DNA of 64,000 nt from JBLZUR01 sp048565625 (GTDB taxonomy: Bacteria; Pseudomonadota; Alphaproteobacteria; Sphingomonadales; Sphingomonadaceae), in contig NZ_JBLZUR010000002.1 in the NCBI RefSeq assembly GCF_048565625.1, positions 1,612,001-1,676,000 on the forward strand. Direction: 5' to 3'. The notes below the pieces were generated by a model, which saw nothing but the letters and a program-made list of their open reading frames with translations, made no database searches and was not told the DNA's origin. Numbering within the stretch: the first letter of the stretch is position 1; the number at the start of each line of letters is the position of its first letter. Both the position numbers and the translations under genes were made by a program. Of the stretch, positions 1 through 8,388 are shown one piece after another.

Positions 1-523
1 CGGCGTTGAGCGCGCGCGCCTTTCCAGCATGGGGCAGGCGCAGCCAGCGGAGCGACGGCAGGACCGGCGACGGCCCGCTCATCGTGCCGACCTCCGGCGG
101 TTCGAGGCCGTAGAGGTCGGCGAGGACGGCGGCGCTCCCGTCGGTCGATCCATCGTCGGCGAGGAGGATCAGTTCGGGTGGGTCCGCCTGCCCCGCCAGC
201 GTGTCGATGGTGATGCCGAGCGCCTGCGCCTCGTTATAGGCGGCGATGATGACGCCGAGTGTCGGCCGCGCCGCGCCTTTGAGCGGGGGGACGGGCGATC
301 CGTGGCGGAGCGGGCGGATCTGGCGGGCGGTGAAGACGAGGAGCGCGGTGTCGTAGAGGATGTAGGCGATGCCGACCGCCCAGGCGGCGGCATTGTGCCG
401 GTAGAAGGTCATGGCGGTGAGCGTCAGGAAGAGGACGGGCGCGAACGCCCCGATGACATGGCTGCGCCAGCCGACCGGACGTGCGGTCAGGCGCGGTGAC
501 TGCCGCTCGAAGGCGTGCATCAT
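1..523 (-). CDS. Glycosyltransferase family 2, N-terminal part (cut by window edge)
   Basis: Reading the minus strand from an ATG-ATG pair at 523 gives about 174 codons that run off the left edge. The translation has two hydrophobic segments near the N-terminus (around residues 20-60), then the start of a GT-A fold with GVIIAAYNEAQALG and LLADDGSTDGS, the nucleotide-sugar and metal-binding signatures of GT2. The layout resembles membrane GT2 enzymes of the PgaC or cellulose/hyaluronan synthase kind, which polymerise or transfer sugars at the inner membrane. A GTG three codons upstream (532) is an alternative start and neither start has a strong ribosome site. Substrate cannot be inferred because the catalytic C-terminal half is missing. 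The open frames on the plus strand here are shadows. Confidence 0.72.
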   Translation of the reverse strand, partial: MMHAFERQSPRLTARPVGWRSHVIGAFAPVLFLTLTAMTFYRHNAAAWAVGIAYILYDTALLVFTARQIRPLRHGSPVPPLKGAARPTLGVIIAAYNEAQALGITIDTLAGQADPPELILLADDGSTDGSAAVLADLYGLEPPEVGTMSGPSPVLPSLRWLRLPHAGKARALNA

Positions 524-585
524 CTGGGTCACTGGCGGAGCGTGATCCTTGGCGTATGAATGCGGCATTGCGGAGGTGAAACGAT

Positions 586-1149
586 ATGGTGCGCTATACC
601 CGAACGGCGATGCTGTTTCATTGGCTGATCGCGGTGCTGATCGTCGCGAATGTGGGGCTTGCCTGGGTGTGGCCGACTTTGGACGACGGGGTGCGGCCGT
701 TGATCGACACGCATAAGTCGATCGGCATCACGGTGCTGGGCCTCACCATTATGCGGGTGCTGTGGCGGTTGACGCACAGGCCGCCGCCCTTGCCGCACGG
801 GTACAAGAGGTGGGAGACATATGCGTCGGGGGCGACGCATTTCCTGTTGTACCTGATCATGTTCGGCCTGCCGCTCACCGGGTGGATCATGGATTCGGCT
901 TGGAAGAGTGCGGGCGAGAACCCGATGTCCCTGTTCGGCCTGTTCGAATGGCCCCGCATCGGCGCGGTCATGTCGCTCGATCCCGCCACGAAGGAGAGCG
1001 TGCATGACGGGTTCGGCATGGCGCATGGCAATCTGGCGGTGATCCTCTACGCCTTGTTCGCGCTTCATGTGCTCGGCGCGCTGAAGCATCAGTTCTGGGA
1101 TGGCGAGCGTGAGCTGCAGCGGATGTTGCCGGGGCGCCAAGCCGGATAA
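586..1149 (+). CDS. Cytochrome b561 family protein
   Basis: A 187-residue membrane protein with four hydrophobic helices and histidines suitable for haem ligation near the start (LFHWLIAV), in helix 2 (DTHKSIG) and in the last helix (FALHVLGALKH). This matches the bacterial CybB-type cytochrome b561, an inner-membrane di-haem b protein that passes electrons between quinol and small acceptors such as superoxide. A good GGAGG site lies 8-12 bases upstream of the ATG. The gene is divergent from the glycosyltransferase and is followed by 168 bases without a gene. Length is normal for the family. The physiological partner is not shown by the neighbours. Confidence 0.88.
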   Translation: MVRYTRTAMLFHWLIAVLIVANVGLAWVWPTLDDGVRPLIDTHKSIGITVLGLTIMRVLWRLTHRPPPLPHGYKRWETYASGATHFLLYLIMFGLPLTGWIMDSAWKSAGENPMSLFGLFEWPRIGAVMSLDPATKESVHDGFGMAHGNLAVILYALFALHVLGALKHQFWDGERELQRMLPGRQAG

Positions 1150-1289
1150 GTTGTGTAAGTTGCGGCTCGGAAAAGGGGTGAAGTTGCGGTTCGCGCGGGT
1201 GGGCGGCGCGAGGGTGAACTTTCGGCGTGAGTGAGTCGGCAGTGCATCACGCAGGTGAAGCAGAAAGTGGCTGTGTAGGACAGCCGAAG

Positions 1290-1313
1290 CGATCCTTCCC
1301 GGAAGGGGAGGAT
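1290..1313. repeat. Short palindrome of the ATCCTCCCCC repeat family
   Basis: Inverted arms GATCCTTCCC and its near-complement GGGGAGGATG sit directly 3' of the Hpt gene on the minus strand. The same arms, in longer forms, occur at about 6369, 8352, 16603, 42250 and 48352, so this is probably a minimal copy of that dispersed family. It could also act as a weak terminator for the minus-strand genes. Confidence 0.45.
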
Positions 1314-1317
1314 GGAT

Positions 1318-1752
1318 TTAGGCTCGGCCGAAGCTGGGGGTGGTGACGGCGCGGCGGCCGAAGGTTGGGCGGGCGGTGGGGAGCGGTGCCGGCGTGGCCT
1401 CCCCTTCGAGGGCGGTCAATGTCGCTTCGAAGGCGGGACGGAGGGCGACGACTTCGCTGACCAGTTCGTCGGGGGTGCGGCGTTGTTCGACGAGGCGGCG
1501 GGCGGTCATCTCGATCTTTTCGGCGATCAGCGCCAGACCCTCGGCCCCGAACTGGCGGGCCTCGCCCTTCAGCGTGTGGGCGGGGAGGACGAGAGCGGCG
1601 GAGTCGGAGGTGCGCATCGCCGCTTCGATCCGTTCGACCGAGATCGCACCGTCGTCGCGGAAGTAGTTGAGGATGCGAGCAAAGCCGCCGCCCAGTTCAG
1701 CCTTGAACTGGCGCAGCGTGGGCCAATCGACAAGATCCGAACCATCCCTCAC
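1318..1752 (-). CDS. Histidine phosphotransfer (Hpt) domain protein
   Basis: A 144-residue protein that is essentially one Hpt domain. The phosphoacceptor motif AHTLKGEARQFG puts the conserved histidine at residue 59, followed by the helix normally found behind it. Hpt proteins relay phosphate between receiver domains in multistep phosphorelays. I chose the GTG at 1752 because GGGAGG lies 9-14 bases upstream; the frame stays open much further 5' but that part runs over the TusA-like gene and is low-complexity shadow. The C-terminal 25 residues are Ala/Pro/Thr-rich and probably disordered. No kinase or receiver gene is adjacent, so the partner is unknown. It is the last gene of a long minus-strand run. 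Confidence 0.75.
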   Translation of the reverse strand: MRDGSDLVDWPTLRQFKAELGGGFARILNYFRDDGAISVERIEAAMRTSDSAALVLPAHTLKGEARQFGAEGLALIAEKIEMTARRLVEQRRTPDELVSEVVALRPAFEATLTALEGEATPAPLPTARPTFGRRAVTTPSFGRA

Positions 1753-1807
1753 CCGTACCGGCCTCCCTTGCCGCCCATTGTTGAGGGGCCGGAATAGTCT
1801 TTCGACG

Positions 1808-2017
1808 TTAACGGTTGGTAAGCGGCGCCAGTTCGTAAGTGTCGCCTTCCGCCGAAACGGACCAGCCCTGTTGCGCGGCGAAGGCGGCGACTTCGGCGGC
1901 GGCGCGGGGATCGTCGGCGAGGAGGCGGACGCTGTCCGGCATCTCCTGCCGGATCGCGCGGGCGAGGCGGAGGACCGGCCAGGGGCAACGCATTCCGCGC
2001 GCATCGACGGTCAGCAC
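1808..2017 (-). CDS. TusA-family sulfur carrier protein
   Basis: A 69-residue protein with the family signature RGMRCPWPVLRLARA, which supplies the CPxP cysteine used as persulfide carrier in TusA/YedF/SirA proteins. TusA relays sulfur for tRNA thiolation or cofactor synthesis, but paralogues have other uses, so the exact pathway is not certain. The start is a GTG two bases after the der stop, with AAGGA inside the end of der as ribosome site, so it is probably translationally coupled to der. Too short to be picked up unless GTG starts are allowed. Confidence 0.8.
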   Translation of the reverse strand: MLTVDARGMRCPWPVLRLARAIRQEMPDSVRLLADDPRAAAEVAAFAAQQGWSVSAEGDTYELAPLTNR

Positions 2018-2019
2018 GA

Positions 2020-3378
2020 TCAGTCCTTCTTGTCGAACGGGTTCTTGCTGGGGCGGAGCATCAGGCGGACGGGGACCGAGCCGAAGCCGAGTTCGCGCCG
2101 CATGCCGTTGACGAGGTAGCGGACGTAGCTGTCGGGGAGCAGGTCGACGCGGGTGCCGAACAAAGCGAAGGTCGGGGGGCGGACGTTGACCTGGGTGACG
2201 TAGCGGGCCTTGATGCGCTTGCCGCCGGGTGCGGGCGGCGGGTTCTTTTCGATCGCATCCTCGAACCAGCGGTTGAGCTGGCCCGTGGTGACGCGCTTCG
2301 ACCAGGCGTCGCGGGTCTCGAAGGCGGCGGCCATCATCTGGTCGAGGCCCTTGCCGGTCATTGCGGAGACGGCGAGGAGCGGCAGGCCCTTTACCTGGGA
2401 AAGACCATCCTCCAGCGCGGCCTTGACGCCGTTGAACAGGCTGGAGGCGTTTTCCGCCACGTCCCATTTGTTGAGCGCGATCATCAGCGCGCGGCCTTCC
2501 TGCAGCACCTTGTCGGCGATGCGGAGATCCTGCGCCTCAAGGCCGAGCGTGGCGTCGAGGAGCAGGATGACGACCTCCGCGAAGTCGACGGCGTGGAGGG
2601 CGTCGGCGACGGAAAGCTTTTCCAGCTTGTCCTGCACCTTGGCGCGCTTGCGCATGCCGGCGGTGTCGATCAGGCGGACGGGGCGACCCTGCCATTGCCA
2701 TTCGATCGCGATGGAGTCGCGGGTGATCCCCGCCTCCGGCCCGGTGATCATCCGGTCCTCGCCGAGGAGCCGGTTGACGAGGGTGGACTTGCCGGCATTG
2801 GGGCGGCCGACAATGGCGAGCTTCAGCGGAGCATCGGGGCGGTCGGGATCTTCCTCTTCCTCCGCCTCGGGCTCGTCCTTCTCGATTAGCGGACGGAGCG
2901 CCTCGAACAGCTCGACCACACCCTCGCCATGTTCGGCGGAGAGCTGGACGGGTTCGCCGAAGCCGAGCGCGTAGGATTCGAGAATGCCCTGCTCGCCCGC
3001 CTTGCCCTCGGCCTTGTTGGCGACGAGGACGACGGGGGTGGTCGATCCCCGCAGCCAGCGGGCGATCTCCTCGTCGAGGGGCACGACTCCTGCCCGCGCG
3101 TCGACCATGAAGAGGGCGACGTCGGCGATCTCGACCGCAGCCTGGGTCTGCGCCCGCATCCGGCCGGGCAAGGTCTCGGGATCGTCTTCCTCGAACCCCG
3201 CCGTGTCGATGACGCGGAAGTCCATGCCGATCAGGGTGGCGTCACCCTCGCGCCGGTCCCGCGTGACGCCGGGGCGATCGTCCACCAGCGCCAGCTTCTT
3301 GCCGACGAGGCGGTTGAACAGGGTCGACTTGCCGACATTCGGCCGGCCGACGATCGCGACGATGGGAAGGCGCGCCAT
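2020..3378 (-). CDS. der: Ribosome biogenesis GTPase Der (EngA)
   Basis: 452 residues with two tandem GTPase domains: the first P-loop GRPNVGKSTLFN near residue 11 and the second GRPNAGKSTLVN near residue 192, each with DTAG and NKxD-type motifs (NKAEG, NKWD), then a C-terminal KH-like domain ending in the usual SKNPF tail. Der acts in 50S subunit maturation and is essential in the bacteria tested. Length is normal. It lies 8 bases downstream of bamB in the same direction, the widespread yfgM-bamB-der order seen in many proteobacteria. Confidence 0.97.
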   Translation of the reverse strand: MARLPIVAIVGRPNVGKSTLFNRLVGKKLALVDDRPGVTRDRREGDATLIGMDFRVIDTAGFEEDDPETLPGRMRAQTQAAVEIADVALFMVDARAGVVPLDEEIARWLRGSTTPVVLVANKAEGKAGEQGILESYALGFGEPVQLSAEHGEGVVELFEALRPLIEKDEPEAEEEEDPDRPDAPLKLAIVGRPNAGKSTLVNRLLGEDRMITGPEAGITRDSIAIEWQWQGRPVRLIDTAGMRKRAKVQDKLEKLSVADALHAVDFAEVVILLLDATLGLEAQDLRIADKVLQEGRALMIALNKWDVAENASSLFNGVKAALEDGLSQVKGLPLLAVSAMTGKGLDQMMAAAFETRDAWSKRVTTGQLNRWFEDAIEKNPPPAPGGKRIKARYVTQVNVRPPTFALFGTRVDLLPDSYVRYLVNGMRRELGFGSVPVRLMLRPSKNPFDKKD

Positions 3379-3385
3379 AAGGGAA

Positions 3386-4723
3386 TCAGCGCCAGGCGCT
3401 GAGGCGCCCGTCGTCGGTCAGGATGAAGAGCGTGTCGTTGGCGACGACGGGCGAGAGGCTGACGCTGCCCTTGACCTTGACTTCGTTCTGGATGCTGCCG
3501 GTCTCCGGATCGATATTCGCCATCCGTCCGTCGGAACTGGCCAGGATCAGGCGGCCTCCGGCGAGAACCGGAGCGGTCCAGCCGATATACCCCTTCTTCT
3601 TCTTTTCGTTGTCCCAGCGCGGCAGGATGCTGATCCAGCGCACCTTGCCGGTGGCGCGGGCGATGCACATCAGGCGGGCGTCGTCGGTGATGACGAACAG
3701 CCAGTCGCCCGCGACCCAGGGCGTGCGGATGCCGGCAAGGTTGATCTCCCACTGACGCTGTCCGGTGGTGAGTTCGAGCGCGACCATGCGACCGCCCTGC
3801 CCCACCGCATAGACGACGCCATTATCGATCACCGGATCGGCATCCACGTCGGCGAGGGCGGCGACGGCGGTCGAGATGCTGGTGCGCGACAGGCTGTCCT
3901 GCCAGAGGCTACGGCCGTTTTCGTAGCGATAGGCGTTGAGTTCGCCCGAGGAGAAGCCGGCGACGATCGTCCCCTGCCCCGCAGCGGGCGCCGCCACGCC
4001 GAAGACGCCGGCGGTGGCGCCGGCGGCGGACGCGTTCCAGACCTGGCTGCCATCGGCAGCGGAGAGGGCAAAGAGCTGATTGTCCTGCGTCACCACGAAG
4101 ACGTTGCCGAAGGCGAGGGTCGGCGCGCCGCGCAACGGGCCTGCCGGGCGGACCTTCCAAAGGACCTTGCCGGTCGATGCCTCAAGTGCCGCGACCTGGC
4201 CGACGCCGTTGGTGGCGAAGACCTTGCCGTCCTCATAGGCGACGCCACCGCCGAAGAGCGAGGGATTGTCCTTCGTCTTGCCGTCGGCGAGCTGGGTTTC
4301 CCAGACAGTGCTGCCGTTCGCGACGGTAAAGGCGCGGACGGTGGCCGTCGTGTCGATGGTGTAGACGCGGTTCTCCGCGACGACAGGTCCGGCGGCGAGG
4401 CGCGCGCGGTTGTTCCCGCCCTTGCCGATCGACACGCTCCACGCCTGACCGAGCGGGAGGCCGAGATTGGGATGACCCATCGACTTCGCGGCGTTGCCGC
4501 CCGACTGCGCCCAGGCATCGTTGGTGGCGGGCGGCGGCACGACGACCTGCGTCCCCTCCAGCGCCTTGTCCACCTCGGCTGCGGATTCACCGCTCAGGAT
4601 CGGCACGCGCTTGCCGATGACGGGCGTCTTGGGACGCTTGTCCTCCTTGCCGCCGAACAGGCCACAGCCGCCGAGCGCCAGGACGATGGCGAGGCTGACC
4701 CCCACCCGCTTCATCGGCCGCAT
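3386..4723 (-). CDS. bamB: Outer-membrane assembly lipoprotein BamB-like (PQQ beta-propeller)
   Basis: 445 residues beginning with a lipoprotein signal peptide; the lipobox LGGC places the lipidated cysteine at residue 20. The rest shows repeated PQQ-like blades (patterns such as GKVLWKVRPAG, DGSQVWNAS, TGQRQWEINL, TGKVRWISIL), giving the eight-bladed propeller of BamB, a subunit of the BAM complex that folds outer-membrane proteins. The ATG overlaps the stop of the upstream YfgM-like gene (TGATG), so the two are translationally coupled; a second in-frame ATG at residue 4 is also possible. The neighbour der supports the assignment. Confidence 0.92.
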   Translation of the reverse strand: MRPMKRVGVSLAIVLALGGCGLFGGKEDKRPKTPVIGKRVPILSGESAAEVDKALEGTQVVVPPPATNDAWAQSGGNAAKSMGHPNLGLPLGQAWSVSIGKGGNNRARLAAGPVVAENRVYTIDTTATVRAFTVANGSTVWETQLADGKTKDNPSLFGGGVAYEDGKVFATNGVGQVAALEASTGKVLWKVRPAGPLRGAPTLAFGNVFVVTQDNQLFALSAADGSQVWNASAAGATAGVFGVAAPAAGQGTIVAGFSSGELNAYRYENGRSLWQDSLSRTSISTAVAALADVDADPVIDNGVVYAVGQGGRMVALELTTGQRQWEINLAGIRTPWVAGDWLFVITDDARLMCIARATGKVRWISILPRWDNEKKKKGYIGWTAPVLAGGRLILASSDGRMANIDPETGSIQNEVKVKGSVSLSPVVANDTLFILTDDGRLSAWR

Positions 4724-5418
4724 CAGTTATTCCCCTCCTTGGGCTGGGCGACGCTGACCCCCAGCGCCCCCGCCATCTGCGTCGCCCGGCTGCGCAGGCT
4801 GTCCGCCACGTTACGATCCTGCGCGATTGACGCGAACAACGGCCCGGCGAGATCGGGGCGATTGTTGCGGAGATGCGCCATCGCGGTCAGTTCGCCCGCG
4901 CTGCCGAACCAGGCGTTGCCGGAGACGGCGAGCGGCTTGAGACGCTCGATGACCTTGGCGGCGGGCAGCTTGTCGTATTCGAGCGCGGTCGCGCGCAGCA
5001 GCGCCAGCTGGCGATAAGGCTGGGCCAGGCTCTGGTCGCCGGCGACCTTGTTATAGAGGGCCACGGCCGCAGGGATGTCATTCTTCTGCAAGGCGAGCGC
5101 GGCGAGCGTCAGGTCGGTGGCGGCGCGGTAGCCGGGCCGGCCGGATTCCTTCACCTCGGCCAGCTTCTTCCTCGCGCCGGCGGCGTTGCCGCGCTCGGCC
5201 GTTTCCAGCGCGGCGACCAGCGCCTCGCCATCCTTCGCCGCCGCCTGGGTGCGGCTATGCTGCCAGAAGAGGTAGCCGCCGAACGCGATCAGAGCGACCG
5301 CAACCGCAACGGCGACGATGATTCCCCAACGCTTCCAGAACCGGCCGATCTGTTCGCGGCGGACCTCTTCATCGACCTCGCGAAAGAACGCGTCGTTATT
5401 CTGCGGTGTTAAGGCCAA
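4723..5418 (-). CDS. YfgM/AncA-like tetratricopeptide membrane protein
   Basis: 231 residues with a charged N-terminal segment containing REVDEEVRREQIGRFWKRWG, one transmembrane helix at about residues 30-52, and a helical repeat periplasmic domain (TPR_21-like). This is the YfgM family, an inner-membrane protein that works with PpiD and the Sec translocon on envelope proteins and is regularly encoded just before bamB. Its stop overlaps the bamB start. It lies 70 bases downstream of panB. The call rests on membrane topology, helical repeats and position rather than on a unique motif. Confidence 0.82.
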   Translation of the reverse strand: MALTPQNNDAFFREVDEEVRREQIGRFWKRWGIIVAVAVAVALIAFGGYLFWQHSRTQAAAKDGEALVAALETAERGNAAGARKKLAEVKESGRPGYRAATDLTLAALALQKNDIPAAVALYNKVAGDQSLAQPYRQLALLRATALEYDKLPAAKVIERLKPLAVSGNAWFGSAGELTAMAHLRNNRPDLAGPLFASIAQDRNVADSLRSRATQMAGALGVSVAQPKEGNN

Positions 5419-5488
5419 GCAAACTTCTCCGAACGGCCCGGACGGGGCGGCCCTCCTTAGCGGCGCGCATCAGGGAACGAAAGTCGTG

Positions 5489-6349
5489 TCAGTCCTTTGG
5501 CGCGTAGGTCTGATCGGGCGTCGGGAAGGCGCGCGAACGAACATCGGCGGCATAGGTCTTCACCGCCGCCTCGATCTCTCCGCTGATCGCGCCGAAACGC
5601 TTCACGAAGCGGGGGACGCGATCGAACAGGCCGAGCATGTCCTCCGTCACCAGCACCTGACCGTCGCACTCAGCCGAGGCGCCGATCCCGATGGTGATGG
5701 CGGAAACGGATTTGGTGATCTCGATGGCGATCGGCTCGACCACCCCCTCAATGACGATGGCGAAGGCGCCGGCCGCGTCGATCGCCTTCGCGTCGTCCAC
5801 GATCCGCTGCCGCTCGGCCGCGCTGCGTCCGCGCGCGCCGTAGCCGCCCAATGCGTTCACCGCCTGCGGGGTAAGGCCGACATGGCCGATCACGGGGATG
5901 CCGCGCCGCGACAGGAACTCGACCGTGGGGGCCATCGCCTCCCCGCCCTCCAGCTTCACCGCCGCGCAGCCGGTTTCCTTCAGGATGCGCGAGGCGCTGA
6001 GGAAGGCCTGCTCGGGCGAAGCCTCGTAGCTGCCGAAGGGCATGTCGACGGCGACGAGCGCATGATAGCTGCCGCGCACCACCGCCGCGCCATGCGCGCA
6101 CATCATGTCGAGGCTGACCGGCACGGTGGACGGCAAGCCGTAGACCACCTGCCCCAGCGAGTCGCCGACCAGCAGCACGTCGCAATGCGGATCGAGGATC
6201 TGGGCGGTTCGGACGGTGTACGCGGTCAGCATCACCACCGGCTCCCCACCCTTTCGCGCGCGGACGGCGGGAACGGTGACGCGCTTCATCGGCGCGGGCG
6301 TGGGTGTCGCGCGGCTGGTGGCGCTATCGACGGTGTAGGTCGTGGACAT
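5489..6349 (-). CDS. panB: 3-methyl-2-oxobutanoate hydroxymethyltransferase
   Basis: 286 residues with family motifs: RKGGEPVVMLTAYT near the N-terminus, LLVGDSLGQVVYG carrying the metal-binding Asp, DMPFGSYE, VKLEGG, and GHVGLTPQ. PanB adds a hydroxymethyl group from methylene-tetrahydrofolate to alpha-ketoisovalerate, the first committed step of pantothenate and coenzyme A synthesis. Length fits the decameric bacterial enzyme. panC is not adjacent. It belongs to the minus-strand run from the quinone oxidoreductase down to Hpt, but gaps of 70-80 bases leave room for separate promoters. Confidence 0.96.
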   Translation of the reverse strand: MSTTYTVDSATSRATPTPAPMKRVTVPAVRARKGGEPVVMLTAYTVRTAQILDPHCDVLLVGDSLGQVVYGLPSTVPVSLDMMCAHGAAVVRGSYHALVAVDMPFGSYEASPEQAFLSASRILKETGCAAVKLEGGEAMAPTVEFLSRRGIPVIGHVGLTPQAVNALGGYGARGRSAAERQRIVDDAKAIDAAGAFAIVIEGVVEPIAIEITKSVSAITIGIGASAECDGQVLVTEDMLGLFDRVPRFVKRFGAISGEIEAAVKTYAADVRSRAFPTPDQTYAPKD

Positions 6350-6367
6350 GGGCGGGGTCTACTACAG

Positions 6368-6424
6368 TCATCCTCCCCCGCAAGGGGGACGTGGCAGGCG
6401 CAGCCTGACGGAGAGAGGGATGAT
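6368..6424. repeat. Palindromic repeat, ATCCTCCCCC family
   Basis: Between panB and the quinone oxidoreductase lies TCATCCTCCCCCGCAAGG followed by GGGACGTGGCAGGCGCAGCC and a GAGAGAGGGATGA arm. The opening hairpin CCCCCGCAAGGGGG is the same as that at 48467-48474 and close to those at 8360 and 16655. It fills most of the intergenic space. Confidence 0.65.
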
Positions 6425-6429
6425 GTGGG

Positions 6430-7411
6430 TTACGGGAGCAGCACGGTGGAGCCGGTGGTCTGCCGTCCTTCCAGTGCGCGATGGGCGTCGGCTGCGGCGG
6501 AGAGCGGGAAGGCCTGGCCGATCTCGATCCTGATCGCGCCGTTCGCGATCAGCGTGAAGAGGCGGTCGGCGAGGGAGACGAGTTCCTGCCGCTCGCCGAC
6601 ATAATCGAACAGCGTCGGGCGGGTGAGGAAGAGCGAGCCGGCGCGCGACAGGTCGAGCGGGGGAACGGGCGGGACCGGGCCGCTGGCATTGCCGTAGGAG
6701 GCGATGAGGCCGCGCTTGGCCGTGGACGCGAGCGAGGCGGCCCAGCTGTCCTTGCCAACCCCGTCGAACACCGCATCGACGCCGCGCCCGCCGGTGAGAT
6801 CGCGCACCCTGGCCGCCAGCGCCTCATAGGGGAGATCGAGCGCGTGGTCGGCCCCGAGCGCCTTGGCCTTGGCCGCCTTCTCCGCCGATCCGGCATGGGC
6901 GATGACCGTCACGCCGATCGCCTTCAGCCATTGCACGAGGATGGAGCCGACGCCCCCTGCGGCCGAGTGGACCAGCGCCGTCTGCCCGGCCGTCATCCTG
7001 GCGCAGCGTTCGGCGAGGAACCCTGCGGTCATGCCCTTCAGCACGGCGGCTGCGGCGATCTCGTCCGCCACGGCGTCAGGCACATGCAGCAGGACGTCGG
7101 CGGCGATGTTGCGGCGATCGGCATAGGCCCCCACCGCCCCGGTCGCGTAGGCGACGCGGTCACCCACAGTGAAGCCGGTGACGCCGGGGCCGACCGCCTC
7201 GACCACGCCCGCCGCCTCAATGCCCAAGCCGGCGGGAAGATCGACCGGGTAGAGGCCGCTGCGCCGATAGGTGTCGATGAAGTTGAGGCCAATGGCAGTG
7301 TGGCGGACGCGCACTTCGCCCGAACTCGGGATCGGGCAGATCAGCGGTCTCCGCCTCGATCACCTCGGGCCCGCCGGTGCGGCGCATGGTCATGCGGGTG
7401 GCTGTTGTCAT
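6430..7411 (-). pseudogene. Quinone oxidoreductase (zinc-independent MDR, QorA type), frameshifted
   Basis: The N-terminal 30 residues (MTTATRMTMRRTGGPEV, ending in LPDPE) read in one frame from ATG 7411; the remaining 294 residues, starting RVRHTAIGLNFIDTYRRSG, read in another. The two join around 7328-7330, where CCCGATCCCGAG has one C too many; deleting one C restores PDPSSGEVRVRHTAIG, exactly the family pattern. The rest is intact, including the nucleotide-binding AAGGVGSILVQWLKA. Qor enzymes reduce quinones with NADPH. The clean, otherwise undamaged frames suggest either a very recent mutation or an assembly error in a C run. If the start at 7314 (GTG) were used, the protein would lack its first strands. 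Confidence 0.85.
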
Positions 7412-7527
7412 GCTGGCTCCGTCTTCAGTTCAGCTTCGGTTGCGCCAAGGACATTTGGGGTTGTGACAGCCGCGTTGCACGTCCATTTGCGAGCCGGTTG
7501 CAGATATCACCCCGGAACGACCAAGCG

Positions 7528-8352
7528 ATGACCGAACAGACGTCCATCTCCCCCGCGCTCGAACCCACGGGCGCCTTCGGCGTCGAGACGGTTCTGTCGG
7601 TGCATCACTGGAACGAGCATCTGTTCAGCTTCAAGATCACCCGTCCGGCCAGCTTCCGCTTCCGTTCGGGCGAGTTCGTGATGATCGGCCTTCAGGGCGA
7701 CAACGGCAAGCCGCTGGTGCGCGCCTATTCGATCGCAAGCCCCGCCTATGCCGAGGAGCTGGAGTTCCTGTCGATCAAGGTCGAGGACGGCCCCCTCACC
7801 TCCAAGCTGCAGAAGATCGAGCCGGGTGACCAGGTCTATCTCGGCCGCAAGCCGACCGGAACGCTCGTCACCGACGCGCTGTTGCCGGGCAAGCGGCTGT
7901 TCATGCTTTCGACCGGCACCGGACTCGCCCCGTTCCTAAGCCTGATGCGCGATCCCGACGTGTACGACATGTATTCGGAGGTGATCGTCGTCCATTCGGT
8001 GCGGCGGGTCAGCGACCTCGCCTTCCGCGAGCTGATGGAGAGCCGGCTCGCGGGGGACCCGCTGGTCGAGGAGGCGGCGGCCGAACAGTTCAGCTATATC
8101 CCAACCGTGACGCGCGAGCCGTTCCCGACATCCGACCGGATCGACAAGCTGATCGACGACGGCCGCATCTTCCGCACCCAGACGCAGGCGAGCGGACCGC
8201 ATCATTTCGAGCCCGAGCACGACCGCATCATGATGTGCGGCAGCATGGACATGATCAAGGACCTCGCCGCCAAGTTCGAGGGGATGGGGTTCGTCGAGGG
8301 ATCGAACGCCGCACCGGGCGGGTTCGTGATCGAGCGGGCGTTCGTGGGGTAG
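7528..8352 (+). CDS. fpr: Ferredoxin--NADP+ reductase
   Basis: 274 residues. The FAD domain has RAYSIASPAYAEELEF (RxYS motif) and KLQKIEPGDQVYLG; the NAD(P) domain begins MLSTGTGLAPFLSLMRDP and has the MMCGSMDMIKD signature. This is the bacterial Fpr class that moves electrons between NADPH and ferredoxin or flavodoxin, with a part in oxidative stress defence. The ATG at 7528 was chosen because the family starts here; the frame is open far upstream only as shadow of the oxidoreductase gene. It is divergent from that gene and convergent with the ArsC-like gene. Confidence 0.93.
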   Translation: MTEQTSISPALEPTGAFGVETVLSVHHWNEHLFSFKITRPASFRFRSGEFVMIGLQGDNGKPLVRAYSIASPAYAEELEFLSIKVEDGPLTSKLQKIEPGDQVYLGRKPTGTLVTDALLPGKRLFMLSTGTGLAPFLSLMRDPDVYDMYSEVIVVHSVRRVSDLAFRELMESRLAGDPLVEEAAAEQFSYIPTVTREPFPTSDRIDKLIDDGRIFRTQTQASGPHHFEPEHDRIMMCGSMDMIKDLAAKFEGMGFVEGSNAAPGGFVIERAFVG

Positions 8353-8388
8353 CCTGATCCTTCCCCCGGCGGGGGAGGATGATCAGGC
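8352..8388. terminator. Bidirectional palindrome between convergent genes
   Basis: A near-perfect inverted repeat with outer arms GCCTGATC / GATCAGGC and inner arms CCTTCCCCCG / CGGGGGAGG spans the stops of fpr and the convergent ArsC-like gene. It belongs to the same repeat family as 6368 and 48352 and is well placed to end both transcripts, though no T-tract follows. Confidence 0.55.

Noticed and set aside
2984..5017. 677-codon open frame on the plus strand
   Set aside because: It runs antisense through der, bamB and the YfgM-like gene, has no family motif, and is a high-GC shadow.
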